Source: Sphingopyxis sp. QXT-31
GTDB taxonomy: Bacteria > Pseudomonadota > Alphaproteobacteria > Sphingomonadales > Sphingomonadaceae
Assembly (NCBI RefSeq): GCF_001984035.1
Contig: NZ_CP019449.1
Span: 186,001-250,000, forward strand
DNA length: 64,000 nucleotides
Reading direction: 5' to 3'
Shown here: positions 52,199 to 62,452 of the stretch, piece by piece
Layout: every line of letters begins with the position of its first letter
How positions within the stretch are numbered: position 1 is the stretch's first letter
The notes under the pieces: generated by a model
What the model was told of the DNA's origin: nothing
Database searches by the model: none
The model's input: the letters and a program-made list of their open reading frames with translations, nothing else
Made by a program: the position numbers and the translations under genes

Positions 52199-54649
52199 TT
52201 GACCGCGACGAGCCTGCCTTCCGCTGATCCCGACATCGGCAGGGGGGCGGGATCGGGCGCGGTCGTGCCGATTCCGGGCGGACTGTCGCGCCTCGACGCG
52301 GCGCTGCTCGCCGGGCTCGCGGTCCTCTCGGTCGGGCTGCTCTTCTGGGCGACGCGCGACGCGGTGCTCGCCGCGGGTTTCCTCGGCGGGCTAGCGCTCG
52401 CCGCCGGCGGCGTCATTCTGTTCCGCCGCCTCTGTCCGGCCGCGGCCGCGGGCGAGGCGGCGCTGCCCGACTGGACGATGCTGCGCACCGCGGTCGATCA
52501 TGACGATATCGCGGTCGCGATCACCGACCGGGCGGGGCGGCTCGTCTGCGCTAACGATTTGTTCGCGACCTGGATGGGCGGCTTCGTCACCCCGCCGGGG
52601 TTGCCGCTCGAAGGGCGCGGTGCCGAACTGCTCAAGAACGCCGGCCGCGCCGCGTGGCGCGACGGCGAGGGCCATGTCGACGAACTCGCGGTCGGCACGC
52701 TGCATCTGAGCGCGCAGGTGCTGCGCACTGGCCTGTCCGAAGATTATCTGGTGTGGCGCTTTTCGGCGGTCGAGCGGCTCGATCTGGTGACCGAGATCAG
52801 CCGCCACCTCGACGGGCCCGCGGGGCGCACGCTGGCGCAGGCGGGGGTGATGGCGGCGCTGGTCAGCGCCGAGGGGCGGCTGCGCGTCGCCAATCAGGCG
52901 TTTTTGCTCCGCGCGCTCGGCGAGGGCGACGCCAGCCATTATGCCGGGCGCGACGTCGCGCCGCTGCTGCGACTCGACGACGCCGGCACGCTCTATTTCG
53001 GGCGCGAGGGCGAGCGCGCGCCGCCGGTGCGGCTGATCCAGATCCCGCTGGTCCCCGCCGACAGCCACGGCCCGATGCTGCTCGCACTCATCGACGAGGA
53101 GATCGGCGTCGCCGACCGCGGCACCGCGCAGACCTATGTCGAGACCTTGCTGTCGCTGCTGCCCGTCGGGCTCGCGATGGTCGATCGCGACGGCCGCTTC
53201 CTCTATATGAACCGGGCTTTCATCCGGGCGGCGGGGCTCAGCGAGGCGAAGATGCCGCGCTACCCGGGCGATATCGTGGTCACCGAGGACAAGGGCCCGC
53301 TCGCCGACATGGTGCGCCGCCACAGCACCGGGCAGCAGGTCGGTGGCGACCTGTCGATCCGCCTCGCGGGGCAGGGCGACGAGCCCGTGTCGATGCGCGT
53401 CGTCGGGGTGCGCGGGCTGGGCGAGGCGGCGGTGCTGCTGAGCCTCAAGGATTCGAGCGAGGAATCGCGGCTGAAGCGCCAGGTCGCGCAGGCGTCGAAG
53501 ATGCAGGCGGTCGGCCAGCTCGCCGGCGGCGTCGCGCACGATTTCAACAATATCCTGACCGCAGTGCTCGGCAGCTGCGACCTGATGCTGATGCGCCATA
53601 CGCCCGGCGACAGCGACTATGACGACATCCAGCAGATCCGCAGCAACGCCAACCGCGCCGCCAGCCTGACGCGGCAATTGCTCGCCTTCTCGCGCCAGCA
53701 GACCTTGCGCCCGCAGATTCTGCAGCTGCCCGACGTGATTTCGGAGGTGTCGCACCTGCTCAAGCGCCTGATCGGCGATTCGGTGCAATTGTCGGTCCGC
53801 CACGGGCGCGGGCTCGGTGCGGTGCGCGCCGACCCCGGCCAGCTCGAGCAGGTGATCGTCAACCTCGCGGTCAACGCACGCGACGCGATGGGCGGGCACG
53901 GCACGCTGACGATGGAAACCTATCCGGTCAGCGCCGCCGAAGTCCGCGCGATGGGCAGCGACATCATGCCGCCCGCCGATTATAGCGCGCTCAAGGTCAG
54001 CGACACCGGCAGCGGTATCCCCGCCGACGTGCTGCCCAAGATTTTCGAGCCCTTCTTCACCACCAAGGATGTCGGCAAGGGCACCGGGCTCGGGCTTTCG
54101 ACCGTCTATGGTATCATCAAGCAGTCGGCGGGCTTCATCTTCGCCGACAGCAAGCCGGGCGAGGGGGCGAGATTCAGCATCTACCTCCCCGTCCACCGCG
54201 CCGAAAAGGATGCGCCCGTCGCCGCGCCGCCGCCGCCCAAGCCCAAGAAGAGCCAGTGGGGCACGGGCACCATCCTGCTCGTCGAGGACGAGGATATGGT
54301 GCGCGCGGTCGCCGAGCGTGCGCTGACCCGCGCAGGCTATACCGTCGTCACCGCGTCGCAGGGTGAGGAAGGGATCGAGCGTTTCGGCAAGATGGACAAG
54401 GTCGACCTGATCCTGAGCGACGTGATGATGCCGACGATGGATGGTCCCGCGATGGTCCGCATCCTGCGCGGCCAGCGTCCGGACGTACCCGTTTTATTCA
54501 TGTCGGGCTATGCCGAGGAACAATTGCGCCAGTCGATCGATATTGACCATGTGTCTTTCCTGCCCAAACCCTTTTCGGTCGCGCAGCTGACCGAGGCGAC
54601 CTCGGCGGCGCTCGATGCCGCGGCGCAGCGGGCGGCGGCGCATGGCTGA
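52199..54649 (+). CDS. cckA: Hybrid cell-cycle histidine kinase CckA
   Basis: Kinase/phosphatase at the head of the CckA-ChpT-CtrA relay. The 816 residues have two N-terminal membrane spans (LDAALLAGLAVLSVGLLFWA, VLAAGFLGGLALAAGGVILF), two or three PAS-like regions (about 90-410), HisKA with His447 (LAGGVAHDFNNILTAVLG), HATPase (VNLAVNARDAM, SDTGSGIP, FFTTKDVGKGTGLGLSTV), and a receiver with Asp741 (DLILSDVMMPTMDG). The start is TTG; no ATG is near. Its partner chpT is at 35206. A receiver gene overlaps its 3' end. Confidence 0.93.
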   Translation: MTATSLPSADPDIGRGAGSGAVVPIPGGLSRLDAALLAGLAVLSVGLLFWATRDAVLAAGFLGGLALAAGGVILFRRLCPAAAAGEAALPDWTMLRTAVDHDDIAVAITDRAGRLVCANDLFATWMGGFVTPPGLPLEGRGAELLKNAGRAAWRDGEGHVDELAVGTLHLSAQVLRTGLSEDYLVWRFSAVERLDLVTEISRHLDGPAGRTLAQAGVMAALVSAEGRLRVANQAFLLRALGEGDASHYAGRDVAPLLRLDDAGTLYFGREGERAPPVRLIQIPLVPADSHGPMLLALIDEEIGVADRGTAQTYVETLLSLLPVGLAMVDRDGRFLYMNRAFIRAAGLSEAKMPRYPGDIVVTEDKGPLADMVRRHSTGQQVGGDLSIRLAGQGDEPVSMRVVGVRGLGEAAVLLSLKDSSEESRLKRQVAQASKMQAVGQLAGGVAHDFNNILTAVLGSCDLMLMRHTPGDSDYDDIQQIRSNANRAASLTRQLLAFSRQQTLRPQILQLPDVISEVSHLLKRLIGDSVQLSVRHGRGLGAVRADPGQLEQVIVNLAVNARDAMGGHGTLTMETYPVSAAEVRAMGSDIMPPADYSALKVSDTGSGIPADVLPKIFEPFFTTKDVGKGTGLGLSTVYGIIKQSAGFIFADSKPGEGARFSIYLPVHRAEKDAPVAAPPPPKPKKSQWGTGTILLVEDEDMVRAVAERALTRAGYTVVTASQGEEGIERFGKMDKVDLILSDVMMPTMDGPAMVRILRGQRPDVPVLFMSGYAEEQLRQSIDIDHVSFLPKPFSVAQLTEATSAALDAAAQRAAAHG

Positions 54650-54992
54650 CCGCCGCATCCTGCTCGTCGAGGACGATGTGCTGATCGGCATGATGCTCGC
54701 CGACATGTTCGACGCGCTCGGTTATCCCGAACCCGCGCAGGCGGCGAGCGTCGAGGATGCGCTCGCGGCGATCGCCGGGGGGCCGATCGACGGCGCATTG
54801 ATCGACATCAACCTCGGCGACGCCAAGGGCTGGCCCGTCGCCGACGCGCTGGCGGAGCGCGATATCCCCTTCGCCTTTACCTCAGGCGGCGGCGACGTGA
54901 TTCCTGCCACGCATGCGCACCGCAAGCTGGTGTCGAAACCCTTCCGGCTGAACGAGATCGAGGCTGTGCTGGACGGGTTCTTTGGCGGTTAG
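54642..54992 (+). CDS. Single-domain response regulator
   Basis: A 116-residue receiver: ILLVEDDVLIG gives the acidic pair, Asp55 in GALIDINLGDAKGW is the phospho-acceptor, and KLVSKPFRLNEIEAVL supplies the conserved Lys. No output domain. It starts inside the last codons of cckA (8-base overlap), so the two are coupled. It is not a CpdR or DivK that I can identify by sequence; it may act as a phosphate sink or a separate output for CckA. Confidence 0.85.
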   Translation: MADRRILLVEDDVLIGMMLADMFDALGYPEPAQAASVEDALAAIAGGPIDGALIDINLGDAKGWPVADALAERDIPFAFTSGGGDVIPATHAHRKLVSKPFRLNEIEAVLDGFFGG

Positions 54993-55023
54993 CCCTGCTT
55001 CGCGGCGCGCCGAAATAATTTTT

Positions 55024-55038
55024 GTTCCACTCTTGTTC
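55024..55038 (+). promoter_or_regulatory. LexA (SOS) box of recA
   Basis: GTTC-CACTCTT-GTTC is an exact match to the alphaproteobacterial LexA consensus GTTC-N7-GTTC, 76 bases before the recA start. The second GTTC is also half of a dyad GTTC-CAATA-GAAC (55035-55047). recA is therefore expected to be induced by DNA damage. Confidence 0.85.
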
Positions 55039-55114
55039 CAATAGAACAAACGCTGTACACAGGTCCGGCGTTGCGATGCTTCTGCCTTCGCGATAGAGCA
55101 GGAAAGGTACGGTC

Positions 55115-56191
55115 ATGGCCGGTCAATTGTCACTCGTGGAATCGGGGAAATCAGTGAATAGCTCGGACAGGCAGAAGGCGCTCGACGCCGCCTTGGCGCA
55201 GATCGATCGCGCCTTCGGCAAAGGCTCGGTGATGAAATTGGGCTCGAAGGAAGCGATGCAGGTCGAGTCGATCTCGACCGGATCGCTCGGGCTTGACATC
55301 GCGCTCGGGGTCGGCGGGTTGCCGCGCGGCCGCGTCATCGAAATCTACGGTCCCGAAAGCTCGGGCAAGACGACGCTCGCGCTGCACACTTTGGCCGAGG
55401 CGCAGAAGGGCGGCGGCACCGTCGCCTTCGTCGATGCCGAACATGCGCTCGACCCCGTCTATGCCAAGAAGCTCGGCGTCAACATCGACGAACTGATCGT
55501 GTCGCAGCCCGACACCGGCGAACAGGCGCTCGAAATCGTCGATACGCTCGTGCGCTCGAACGCGATCGACGTGCTCGTCGTCGACTCGGTCGCCGCGCTC
55601 GTGCCGCGCGCCGAAATCGAGGGCGAGATGGGCGACAGCCATGTCGGCCTGCAGGCGCGTCTGATGTCGCAGTCGCTGCGCAAGCTCACCGGCTCGATCA
55701 GCCGCTCGCGCTGCATGGTGATCTTCATCAACCAGCTGCGCATGAAGATCGGCGTGATGTACGGCAATCCCGAGACCACGACCGGCGGCAATGCGCTGAA
55801 ATTCTACGCGTCGGTCCGCCTCGACATCCGCCGCACCGGCCAGATCAAGAATGGCGACGAGATCGTCGGCAACACGACGCGCGTCAAGGTCGTCAAGAAC
55901 AAGGTCGCGCCGCCGTTCAAGCAGGTCGAATTCGACATCATGTACGGACAGGGCATTTCGAAGATCGGCGAGATCCTCGACATCGGCGTCAAGGCCGGGC
56001 TCGTCGAAAAATCGGGCGCTTGGTTCAGCTATGATTCGATCCGCATCGGGCAAGGCCGCGAGAATGCCAAGACCTTCCTCAACGACAATCCCGAACTGCG
56101 CGAGCGCCTCGAAGCCGCGATCCGCAGCCGCACCGACGCGGTGGCCGAAGAAATGATGGCCGGCCCCGACGACGACGGCGACGACGACTGA
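55115..56191 (+). CDS. recA: Recombinase RecA
   Basis: Forms the nucleoprotein filament for strand exchange and for LexA self-cleavage. The 358 residues contain Walker A GPESSGKT at 79-86, Walker B LVVDSV, the [14 protein letters not shown] signature and loop L2 ([22 protein letters not shown]). The C-terminus is strongly acidic (GPDDDGDDD), as usual. AGGAAAGGTACGGTC precedes the ATG. The LexA box upstream supports SOS control. Confidence 0.98.
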   Translation: MAGQLSLVESGKSVNSSDRQKALDAALAQIDRAFGKGSVMKLGSKEAMQVESISTGSLGLDIALGVGGLPRGRVIEIYGPESSGKTTLALHTLAEAQKGGGTVAFVDAEHALDPVYAKKLGVNIDELIVSQPDTGEQALEIVDTLVRSNAIDVLVVDSVAALVPRAEIEGEMGDSHVGLQARLMSQSLRKLTGSISRSRCMVIFINQLRMKIGVMYGNPETTTGGNALKFYASVRLDIRRTGQIKNGDEIVGNTTRVKVVKNKVAPPFKQVEFDIMYGQGISKIGEILDIGVKAGLVEKSGAWFSYDSIRIGQGRENAKTFLNDNPELRERLEAAIRSRTDAVAEEMMAGPDDDGDDD

Positions 56192-56215
56192 TAGCCTCGG
56201 CCGGTCTGCCCCCGC

Positions 56216-56293
56216 GGACCGGCCCACCAACGGCGGCGGGTTCCTTGCCCCTCAGGTCCGCACCCTCTCGAGGACCGGCCCGCCCGCCGTTGG
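56216..56293. repeat. Inverted/direct repeat downstream of recA
   Basis: CCAACGGCGG (56227-56236) pairs with CCGCCGTTGG (56284-56293). Each arm lies next to a direct copy of GGACCGGCCC (56216 and 56272). It may form a large-loop hairpin; no U tract follows, so its role as a recA terminator is uncertain. Confidence 0.4.
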
Positions 56294-56348
56294 CCTTGCG
56301 CGGCGCCCTTTGGCTTGCGCGGCCCTTATGAGCGGCTACAGAAGGGCG

Positions 56349-57164
56349 ATGCCCGCGATCCGCCTCTTCGGCCTGCCAACCGACATCAACAGCAGCTTCG
56401 AGCGCGGCGCCGCCGCAGGCCCCGCCGCGATCCGCGCGCAGCTCTGGAGCGAGCGCGGCAATATGGCGAGCGAGCTCGGGCCCGAGCTCGGCACCGACAT
56501 CGCCTTCGCCGACGACGGCGACCTCGCGCTCACCGAAGATACCCCGCGCGACGATGCGATGATCCGCCGCCACGTCGCTTATATATGTGAAGATGGTGAA
56601 GTTCCGCTCGCGCTCGGCGGCGACCATGCCGTGACCCTGCCGCTCGTCGAAGCCGCGGCGGCCTGCTTCGGTCCGGTGAACATCCTCCATATAGATGCGC
56701 ACCCCGACCTTTACAATGATTTCGGCGGCAATCCGCGCAGCCACGCCTCGCCCTTCGCGCGCATCTTCGATGGCGGCCATGCCAATCGGCTGGTGCAGGT
56801 TGGCATCCGCACGCTGAACCGACATTGCCGCGATCAGGCTGAGCGCTTCGGGGTTCAGATCGTCCCGATGGCGGGTTTCACCCCCGACGCGGTACCGGTG
56901 CTGGGTGGCCCGCTCTATATCTCGATCGACATGGACGGCATCGACCCGTCGGCGGCGCCCGGCGTCGCGCATCCCGAGCCCGGCGGGCTGACCGTGCGCG
57001 AGCTGCTCGCCGTCCTCCACAAGCAGACCGCGCCGATCGTCGGCGCCGATATCGTCGAACATCACCCCGGCCGTGACAGCGGCGACGTCACCGCGATCCT
57101 CGGCGCCAAGCTGGTGCGCGAACTCGCGGCGCTGATCGACCGCAACGGACATTATAATCTATAA
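56349..57164 (+). CDS. Arginase/agmatinase-family (ureohydrolase) enzyme
   Basis: Dinuclear manganese hydrolase fold of 271 residues. Metal-binding motifs are GGDHAVTLP, HIDAHPDLYND and SIDMDGIDPS. The family hydrolyses guanidino compounds (arginine, agmatine, guanidinobutyrate, formiminoglutamate); the substrate cannot be fixed. AGAAGGGCG directly precedes the chosen ATG, whereas the longer frame from 56310 has no ribosome-binding site. A GST gene follows after 11 bases. Confidence 0.88.
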   Translation: MPAIRLFGLPTDINSSFERGAAAGPAAIRAQLWSERGNMASELGPELGTDIAFADDGDLALTEDTPRDDAMIRRHVAYICEDGEVPLALGGDHAVTLPLVEAAAACFGPVNILHIDAHPDLYNDFGGNPRSHASPFARIFDGGHANRLVQVGIRTLNRHCRDQAERFGVQIVPMAGFTPDAVPVLGGPLYISIDMDGIDPSAAPGVAHPEPGGLTVRELLAVLHKQTAPIVGADIVEHHPGRDSGDVTAILGAKLVRELAALIDRNGHYNL

Positions 57165-57175
57165 AGGAGAGCGAC

Positions 57176-57799
57176 ATGAGCCTGATCGTCCACCACCTCA
57201 ACAACAGCCGTTCGCAGCGCATCCTGTGGCTGCTCGAGGAACTCGGTGCGCCCTATGAGATCAAACATTATCAGCGCGACGCGGTGACCAACCTCGCGCC
57301 GCCCGAGCTCAAGGCGGTCCACCTGCTCGGCAAGTCGCCCTTGCTCGAGGATGCGGGGCGGGTGATCCAGGAATCGGGCGCGATCGCCGAATATCTGTGC
57401 GAAAATTACGGCGGCGAGGCGCTTGTCCCGGCGCGCGGCACCGACGACCATGTCCGCCACCTCGAGCTGATTCATTTCGCCGAGGGCTCGGCGATGACGC
57501 CGATTCTGCTCAACATCTATCTCGGCCGCCTCGGCGACGCCGCCGCGCCGGTCAAGCCGCGGATCGACGAGCAGCTCGATGCGCATTTCGCCTATCTTGA
57601 AGGCGAACTCGGCGCGTCGGGCCATTTCGTAGGCGACAGCCTGTCGGCGGCCGACATCATGCTGAGCTTTCCCGCCGAGGTCGCCGCGATGGGCGGTGCG
57701 GCGCGCTATCCCAAGCTCGCGGCCTTCGTCGCGGCGATGCACGCGCGTCCGGCGTGGCAGGCGGCGCGCGAAAAGGGCGGGGCTTATTTTGTCTTCTGA
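57176..57799 (+). CDS. Glutathione S-transferase
   Basis: A 207-residue thioredoxin-fold GST. The N-terminal domain shows HHLNNSRSQRILWLLEELGAP (SRSQR as the catalytic helix start), HLLGKSPLLED with the cis-proline, and ESGAIAEYL for glutathione gamma-glutamyl binding. The C-terminal helical domain ends HFVGDSLSAADIMLSFP. AAGGAGAGCGAC is a strong ribosome-binding site. It is cotranscribed with the ureohydrolase; class and substrate unknown. Confidence 0.92.
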   Translation: MSLIVHHLNNSRSQRILWLLEELGAPYEIKHYQRDAVTNLAPPELKAVHLLGKSPLLEDAGRVIQESGAIAEYLCENYGGEALVPARGTDDHVRHLELIHFAEGSAMTPILLNIYLGRLGDAAAPVKPRIDEQLDAHFAYLEGELGASGHFVGDSLSAADIMLSFPAEVAAMGGAARYPKLAAFVAAMHARPAWQAAREKGGAYFVF

Positions 57800-58379
57800 G
57801 CGCGCTTCCTTCATCTCGGCGCTCCTGCTGGCACTCGGCTTGACGGCGCCTGCCGTCGCGCAACCCGCCGCCCTCGATCCGGCGGTCGAGCGCAGCGTCG
57901 AGACCTTCGGCAGCGCGGCCTTCATGCCGACACCGGACGACGAAGGCGCCGCGATGGCGCGGCTGTCCGACTATACCCTCGCGCTCGAAAAGCGCGATTT
58001 CGCGGCCGCCTATGCGATGCTCAGCCTGGCGCGGCAGGCGGTGACGCCGCGGCTCGAATGGGAGGGCAATCTGCGCAAGCAGGACGGGCTGTGGGCCGAC
58101 GGCCGCATCCGCATCCTGCGCCTGCAATGGTATCTCGACCCGCCGACGCAGACCCCCGGGCTCTATGCGGCGTTCGACTTTCGCAGCGATCGTGCCGACG
58201 GGACGATGGACTGCGGCTATGTCGTCGTGCACCGCTCGGCGCCGGGCGCCGCCTTTGCCGTCGCGAGCAGCAATGTGTCGATCGTCCCGCCCGAGCTGAT
58301 CGAGGATGGGGTGCCCAAGGCCGATGTGCTGCGCCAGCTGCCCTGCTACCTCGGCAAGGGCATCGCGACCGCGATCTGA
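57789..58379 (+). CDS. Exported protein, DUF4019-like
   Basis: A 196-residue frame opening with a signal peptide (ASFISALLLALGLTAPAVAQ). No ATG is available; TTG at 57789 inside the end of the GST gene gives the full signal peptide and has GGGCGGGG upstream. The core (YTLALEKRDFAAAYAMLSLARQ, QWYLDPPTQTPGLYAAFDF, DGTMDCGYVVVH) recalls DUF4019 proteins, which are secreted and uncharacterised. The family name is from memory. The next gene has a related layout. Confidence 0.6.
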   Translation: MSSERASFISALLLALGLTAPAVAQPAALDPAVERSVETFGSAAFMPTPDDEGAAMARLSDYTLALEKRDFAAAYAMLSLARQAVTPRLEWEGNLRKQDGLWADGRIRILRLQWYLDPPTQTPGLYAAFDFRSDRADGTMDCGYVVVHRSAPGAAFAVASSNVSIVPPELIEDGVPKADVLRQLPCYLGKGIATAI

Positions 58380-58481
58380 TCCGGCCGCGCCGAGACCCAA
58401 GGAAATTCGGCTTGCCGCGCCAGAGGTGTCGCGGCAAGGTCCCCGCGCCGCCGCCCGGCGGCTTCCGGTGGGGGAATCACG

Positions 58482-59222
58482 ATGGCGATGATGGCACTGG
58501 CGATTCTGGCGGCGGCGGCCGCTGGGCAGCCCGAGATCAAGGTGTCGCCAGTACCTGGTAAGGGTTTCGTCGCGACCGTCGCGGTGATCGACGCCGACCA
58601 GTACGACCCGACAATCGACCGCATCAAGGTGCTGGCGACGCAGCGCTGCGGCGCGCTCAAGGTGCGCTTCGGGCGCTATTATTTCGACAACCAGATCGAC
58701 GTCGATCGCGGCGTCACGGTGATCAAGGACTTCCGCCAGAATTTCTCCTGCTTCGACCCCGCAACCGATCCGTACAAGCCGGTCCCCGCCGACTGGAAGC
58801 CGAGTGCGGTCGAAGTCACCGCGGCGACGAGTTTCGCGAAGAAATTCGTCGATTATCTCGACGCCGGCAACGGCGCCGAACTGGCAAAGATGATGGACCC
58901 CGCGCTGGAATCGACGACGGCCGAGATGAAGCGCTTCAGCGACGAAGCCAAGATGCACCAGACGGGGCCGGGCGCATTCAGCGTGCGGCTCGACGGCTGG
59001 CTCAACAATCCCGAAGATGCCGCCTATCCCGGCGCCTATGCCTTTTTTGCGGTGATCAGCAGCCACGAGGGGATCGCCGGGACGTGCGGCGGGCTGCTGC
59101 TCTATCGCGAGCGGACGGGGGTCTATAAAATCTCGCAATATGATGTGCGCTATGTCTCGCAGGCGCTGATCGACGAGGAAGGTTATAGCGACGAAGAGCT
59201 CAACCGGCTCTGCCAGCGGTAA
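58482..59222 (+). CDS. Exported protein, DUF4019-like, longer form
   Basis: A 246-residue protein with a short signal-like start (MAMMALAILAAAAAGQ). Residues to about 100 form an extra domain with two cysteines (TQRCGALKVRFGRYYFDN, NFSCFDPATD). From about 115 comes a DUF4019-like core (SFAKKFVDYLDAGNGAELAKMM, PGAYAFFAVISSHEGIAGTCGGLLLYRER). It follows the shorter relative after 102 bases. Function unknown. Confidence 0.65.
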   Translation: MAMMALAILAAAAAGQPEIKVSPVPGKGFVATVAVIDADQYDPTIDRIKVLATQRCGALKVRFGRYYFDNQIDVDRGVTVIKDFRQNFSCFDPATDPYKPVPADWKPSAVEVTAATSFAKKFVDYLDAGNGAELAKMMDPALESTTAEMKRFSDEAKMHQTGPGAFSVRLDGWLNNPEDAAYPGAYAFFAVISSHEGIAGTCGGLLLYRERTGVYKISQYDVRYVSQALIDEEGYSDEELNRLCQR

Positions 59223-59282
59223 GCACGTCTTCAACCAAGCATCGCGCTTGAGAAAAGCCGCGTAGCGCACTAGATCGCGCGC

Positions 59283-61922
59283 ATGACTTCGACCAACGAC
59301 ATTCGCCGCTCGTTCCTCGACTATTTTGCGGGGACCGGCCACCATATCGAGCCGTCGGCACCGCTGGTGCCGTATAACGATCCGACGCTGATGTTTGTCA
59401 ACGCCGGCATGGTGCCGTTCAAGAATGTCTTCACGGGTCTCGAGAAGCGTCCGTACAGCACCGCGGCCTCGTCGCAGAAGTGCGTGCGCGCGGGCGGCAA
59501 GCACAACGACCTCGACAATGTCGGCTTCACCGCGCGCCACCATACTTTCTTCGAAATGCTGGGGAATTTCTCCTTCGGCGACTATTTCAAGGAACAGGCG
59601 ATCCACCACGCCTGGACCTTGATCACCAAGACCTGGGGGCTGGCGCCCGAAAAGCTGACCGCGACCGTCTATCACACCGACGACGAAGCCTATGACCTTT
59701 GGCGCAAGATCGCTGGGCTGCCCGAGGAGCGGATCATCCGCATTCCGACGAGCGACAATTTCTGGTCGATGGGCGATACCGGGCCGTGCGGGCCGTGCAG
59801 CGAGATTTTTTACGACCATGGCGACCATATCTGGGGCGGCCCGCCGGGATCGCCGGAAGAGGATGGCGACCGCTTCGTCGAGATCTGGAACCTGGTGTTC
59901 ATGCAATATGAGCAGCTGCCGGGCGGCGAGCGCGTCGACCTGCCGCGACCGAGCATCGACACCGGCATGGGGCTGGAGCGCGTCGCGGCGGTGCTGCAGG
60001 GCGTCACCGACAATTATGACACCGACACCTTCAAGGCGCTGATCGCGGCATCGGTCGACCAGACCGGGGTGCCCGCCGACGAGGCGCATAAGGCGAGCCA
60101 CCGCGTGATCGCCGATCATTTGCGCGCGTCGAGCTTCCTGATCGCCGACGGGGTGCTGCCGTCGAACGAGGGCCGCGGTTATGTGCTGCGCCGGATCATG
60201 CGCCGCGCGATGCGCCATGCACATCTGCTGGGCGCCAAGGATCCGCTGATGTACCGGCTGCTGCCGTCGCTGACCGCCGAGATGGGCGCCGCCTATCCCG
60301 AGCTGATCCGCGCGCAGCCGCTGATCGCCGAGACGCTGGAGCGCGAGGAGACCAAGTTCCGCCAGACGCTCGATAAGGGGCTGCGGCTGCTCGACGAGGC
60401 GACCGTCGGCATGGGCGCCGGCGCGACGCTGCCCGGCGACGTCGCGTTCAAGCTCTACGACACTTACGGCTTCCCCTATGATTTGACCGAGGATGCGCTG
60501 CGCACGCAGGACATCGCGGTCGACCGTGCGGGCTTCGACGCGGCGATGGCGCAGCAGAAAGCCGCGGCGCGCGCGGCGTGGAAGGGCAGCGGACAGAAGG
60601 CGTCCGAAGAGATCTGGTTCGACCTCGCCGAAGCGAACGGCAGCACCGAATTCACCGGATACGGCGCGACCGTGGGCGAGGGCGAGGTGATCGCGCTGGT
60701 CAAGGACGGCGTGCAGGTCAGCGAAGCCCAGGCGGGTGACGAGCTGGTCGTGCTGACCAACCAGACGCCCTTCTATGGCGAGAGCGGCGGCCAGATGGGC
60801 GACAGCGGCACGATTTCGACGCTGGGCGGCGCATCGGCGTCGGTCAGTGACACCAGCAAACCGCTCGGGCGACTGCACGCGCATCAGGCGAAGCTGGAGG
60901 TGGGCACGCTCAAGGTCGGCGACACGGTGCAGATGACCGTGGACGCCGAGCGCCGCGACCGCATCCGCGCCAATCATAGCGCGACGCACCTGCTGCACGC
61001 GGCGCTGCGCAACCGGCTGGGCGGGCATGTGACGCAGAAGGGCAGCCTGGTTGCCGAGGACCGCTTCCGCTTCGACTTCTCGCATCCCAAAGCGCTCACC
61101 CCCGAGGAGATCGCCGACGTCGAGGCGGACGTGAACGCGCAGATCCGCGGCAACGAGGCGGTGACGACGCGGCTGATGACCCCCGACGATGCCGTCGCGG
61201 CCGGCGCGCTGGCGCTGTTCGGCGAGAAATATGGCGACGAGGTGCGCGTGCTGTCGATGGGCAAGGCGACCGAGAATCATTACTCGGTCGAGCTGTGCGG
61301 CGGCACGCATGTCCGCGCGCTGGGCGATATCGCGCTGCTCAAGATCGTCAGCGAATCGGCGGTGTCGTCGGGGGTGCGGCGGATCGAGGCGCTGACCGGC
61401 GAGGCGGCGCGCCAGTGGCTCAACGGCCGCGACGAGGCGCTGAAGGCTGCGGCGGCGGCGCTCAAGACGTCGCCCGACGATGTCCCGGCGCGTGTCGCGG
61501 CGCTCGCCGAGCAGCTCAAGAAGGCCGAACGCGAACTCGCCGATGCCAAGAAAGCCCTGGCGATGGGTGGCGGCGGCGGGGCCGCGGCGGGGCCGGCGGT
61601 CGAGCAGGTCGGCGACACCGCCTTCCTCGCGCAGGTCGTCGAGGGGCTCGACCCCAAGGAGCTGCGCGGTACGGTCGATGGCCTCAAGAAGCAGGTTGGC
61701 AGCGGCGTCGCGATGCTGGTCGCGGTCAACGACGGCCGCGCGTCGGTCGCGGTCGGGGTGACCGGGGGCGTCGCGCATAATGCGATCGACCTGGTCAAGG
61801 CCGCGGTCGCCGCGCTCGGCGGGCAGGGCGGCGGCGGGCGGCCCGACATGGCGCAGGGCGGCGGACCGAACGGCGGCGCGGCGAACGACGCCGTGGCGGC
61901 GGTCAAGGCCGCGCTGGCTTGA
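59283..61922 (+). CDS. alaS: Alanyl-tRNA synthetase
   Basis: Charges tRNA-Ala and edits mischarged Ser and Gly. The 879 residues start [14 protein letters not shown], then class II core blocks ([46 protein letters not shown]). The editing domain has zinc-binding [11 protein letters not shown] and [14 protein letters not shown]-terminal coiled-coil/DHHA1 region ([19 protein letters not shown], then a Gly-rich [12 protein letters not shown]) ends the protein. The SRPBCC gene overlaps its stop in TTGA. Confidence 0.97.
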   Translation: MTSTNDIRRSFLDYFAGTGHHIEPSAPLVPYNDPTLMFVNAGMVPFKNVFTGLEKRPYSTAASSQKCVRAGGKHNDLDNVGFTARHHTFFEMLGNFSFGDYFKEQAIHHAWTLITKTWGLAPEKLTATVYHTDDEAYDLWRKIAGLPEERIIRIPTSDNFWSMGDTGPCGPCSEIFYDHGDHIWGGPPGSPEEDGDRFVEIWNLVFMQYEQLPGGERVDLPRPSIDTGMGLERVAAVLQGVTDNYDTDTFKALIAASVDQTGVPADEAHKASHRVIADHLRASSFLIADGVLPSNEGRGYVLRRIMRRAMRHAHLLGAKDPLMYRLLPSLTAEMGAAYPELIRAQPLIAETLEREETKFRQTLDKGLRLLDEATVGMGAGATLPGDVAFKLYDTYGFPYDLTEDALRTQDIAVDRAGFDAAMAQQKAAARAAWKGSGQKASEEIWFDLAEANGSTEFTGYGATVGEGEVIALVKDGVQVSEAQAGDELVVLTNQTPFYGESGGQMGDSGTISTLGGASASVSDTSKPLGRLHAHQAKLEVGTLKVGDTVQMTVDAERRDRIRANHSATHLLHAALRNRLGGHVTQKGSLVAEDRFRFDFSHPKALTPEEIADVEADVNAQIRGNEAVTTRLMTPDDAVAAGALALFGEKYGDEVRVLSMGKATENHYSVELCGGTHVRALGDIALLKIVSESAVSSGVRRIEALTGEAARQWLNGRDEALKAAAAALKTSPDDVPARVAALAEQLKKAERELADAKKALAMGGGGGAAAGPAVEQVGDTAFLAQVVEGLDPKELRGTVDGLKKQVGSGVAMLVAVNDGRASVAVGVTGGVAHNAIDLVKAAVAALGGQGGGGRPDMAQGGGPNGGAANDAVAAVKAALA

Positions 61923-62407
61923 AACCCACCAAGAAGACGCGGCGCACCGATCATGCCGAGCGGCTGATCGCGGCGCCGCTGGTCGACGTCTTTGCCGCCT
62001 TTACCAGCGCCGACCTGCTGGCGCGCTGGCTGCCGCCCGAGGGGGCGACGGGCGAATTCGAGCATGTCGAGCTGGTCGCCGGGGGCGGGTTCCTGATGCG
62101 GCTGACGTTCGACGATTCAGGCGACGATGCCGATGTCGAGACGAAGAGCGACGACGACAGCGATGTGGTCGAGGTCCATATCCCGATCCTCGACGATGGG
62201 CGGCTGATCGTCTGGGAAGTCGAATTCGTGTCGGACGATCCGCGCTTTTCGGGGACGATGGCGATGCACTGGTATCTGTCGCGGCAGAGCGGCGGGACGC
62301 TGGTGACGATCGACGCGCATCAAGTGCCGCCGGGGATTTCGGCGAAGGATCATGTCGAGGGGCTGAATTCGTCGCTGGCGAATCTGGCGGGGGTGGTGGA
62401 GGGTTAA
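61919..62407 (+). CDS. SRPBCC/AHSA1-type ligand-binding protein
   Basis: A 162-residue START/Bet-v-1-like fold of the AHSA1 group: [55 protein letters not shown], and a long C-terminal helix ([14 protein letters not shown]). It may bind a small hydrophobic ligand or act like an Hsp90 activator domain; unknown. The start is TTG, overlapping the alaS stop in TTGA; no nearby ATG exists. Confidence 0.8.
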   Translation: MKPTKKTRRTDHAERLIAAPLVDVFAAFTSADLLARWLPPEGATGEFEHVELVAGGGFLMRLTFDDSGDDADVETKSDDDSDVVEVHIPILDDGRLIVWEVEFVSDDPRFSGTMAMHWYLSRQSGGTLVTIDAHQVPPGISAKDHVEGLNSSLANLAGVVEG

Positions 62408-62452
62408 GGCAGCTTACAACATCGAGCGTTTTATTCGGACCGCTACCCCTCC

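Noticed and set aside
57657..61778. Open frame of more than 1300 codons antisense to alaS and its neighbours
   Set aside because: Arg/Ala/Asp-rich composition without domains; a by-product of GC-rich codon use opposite real genes.
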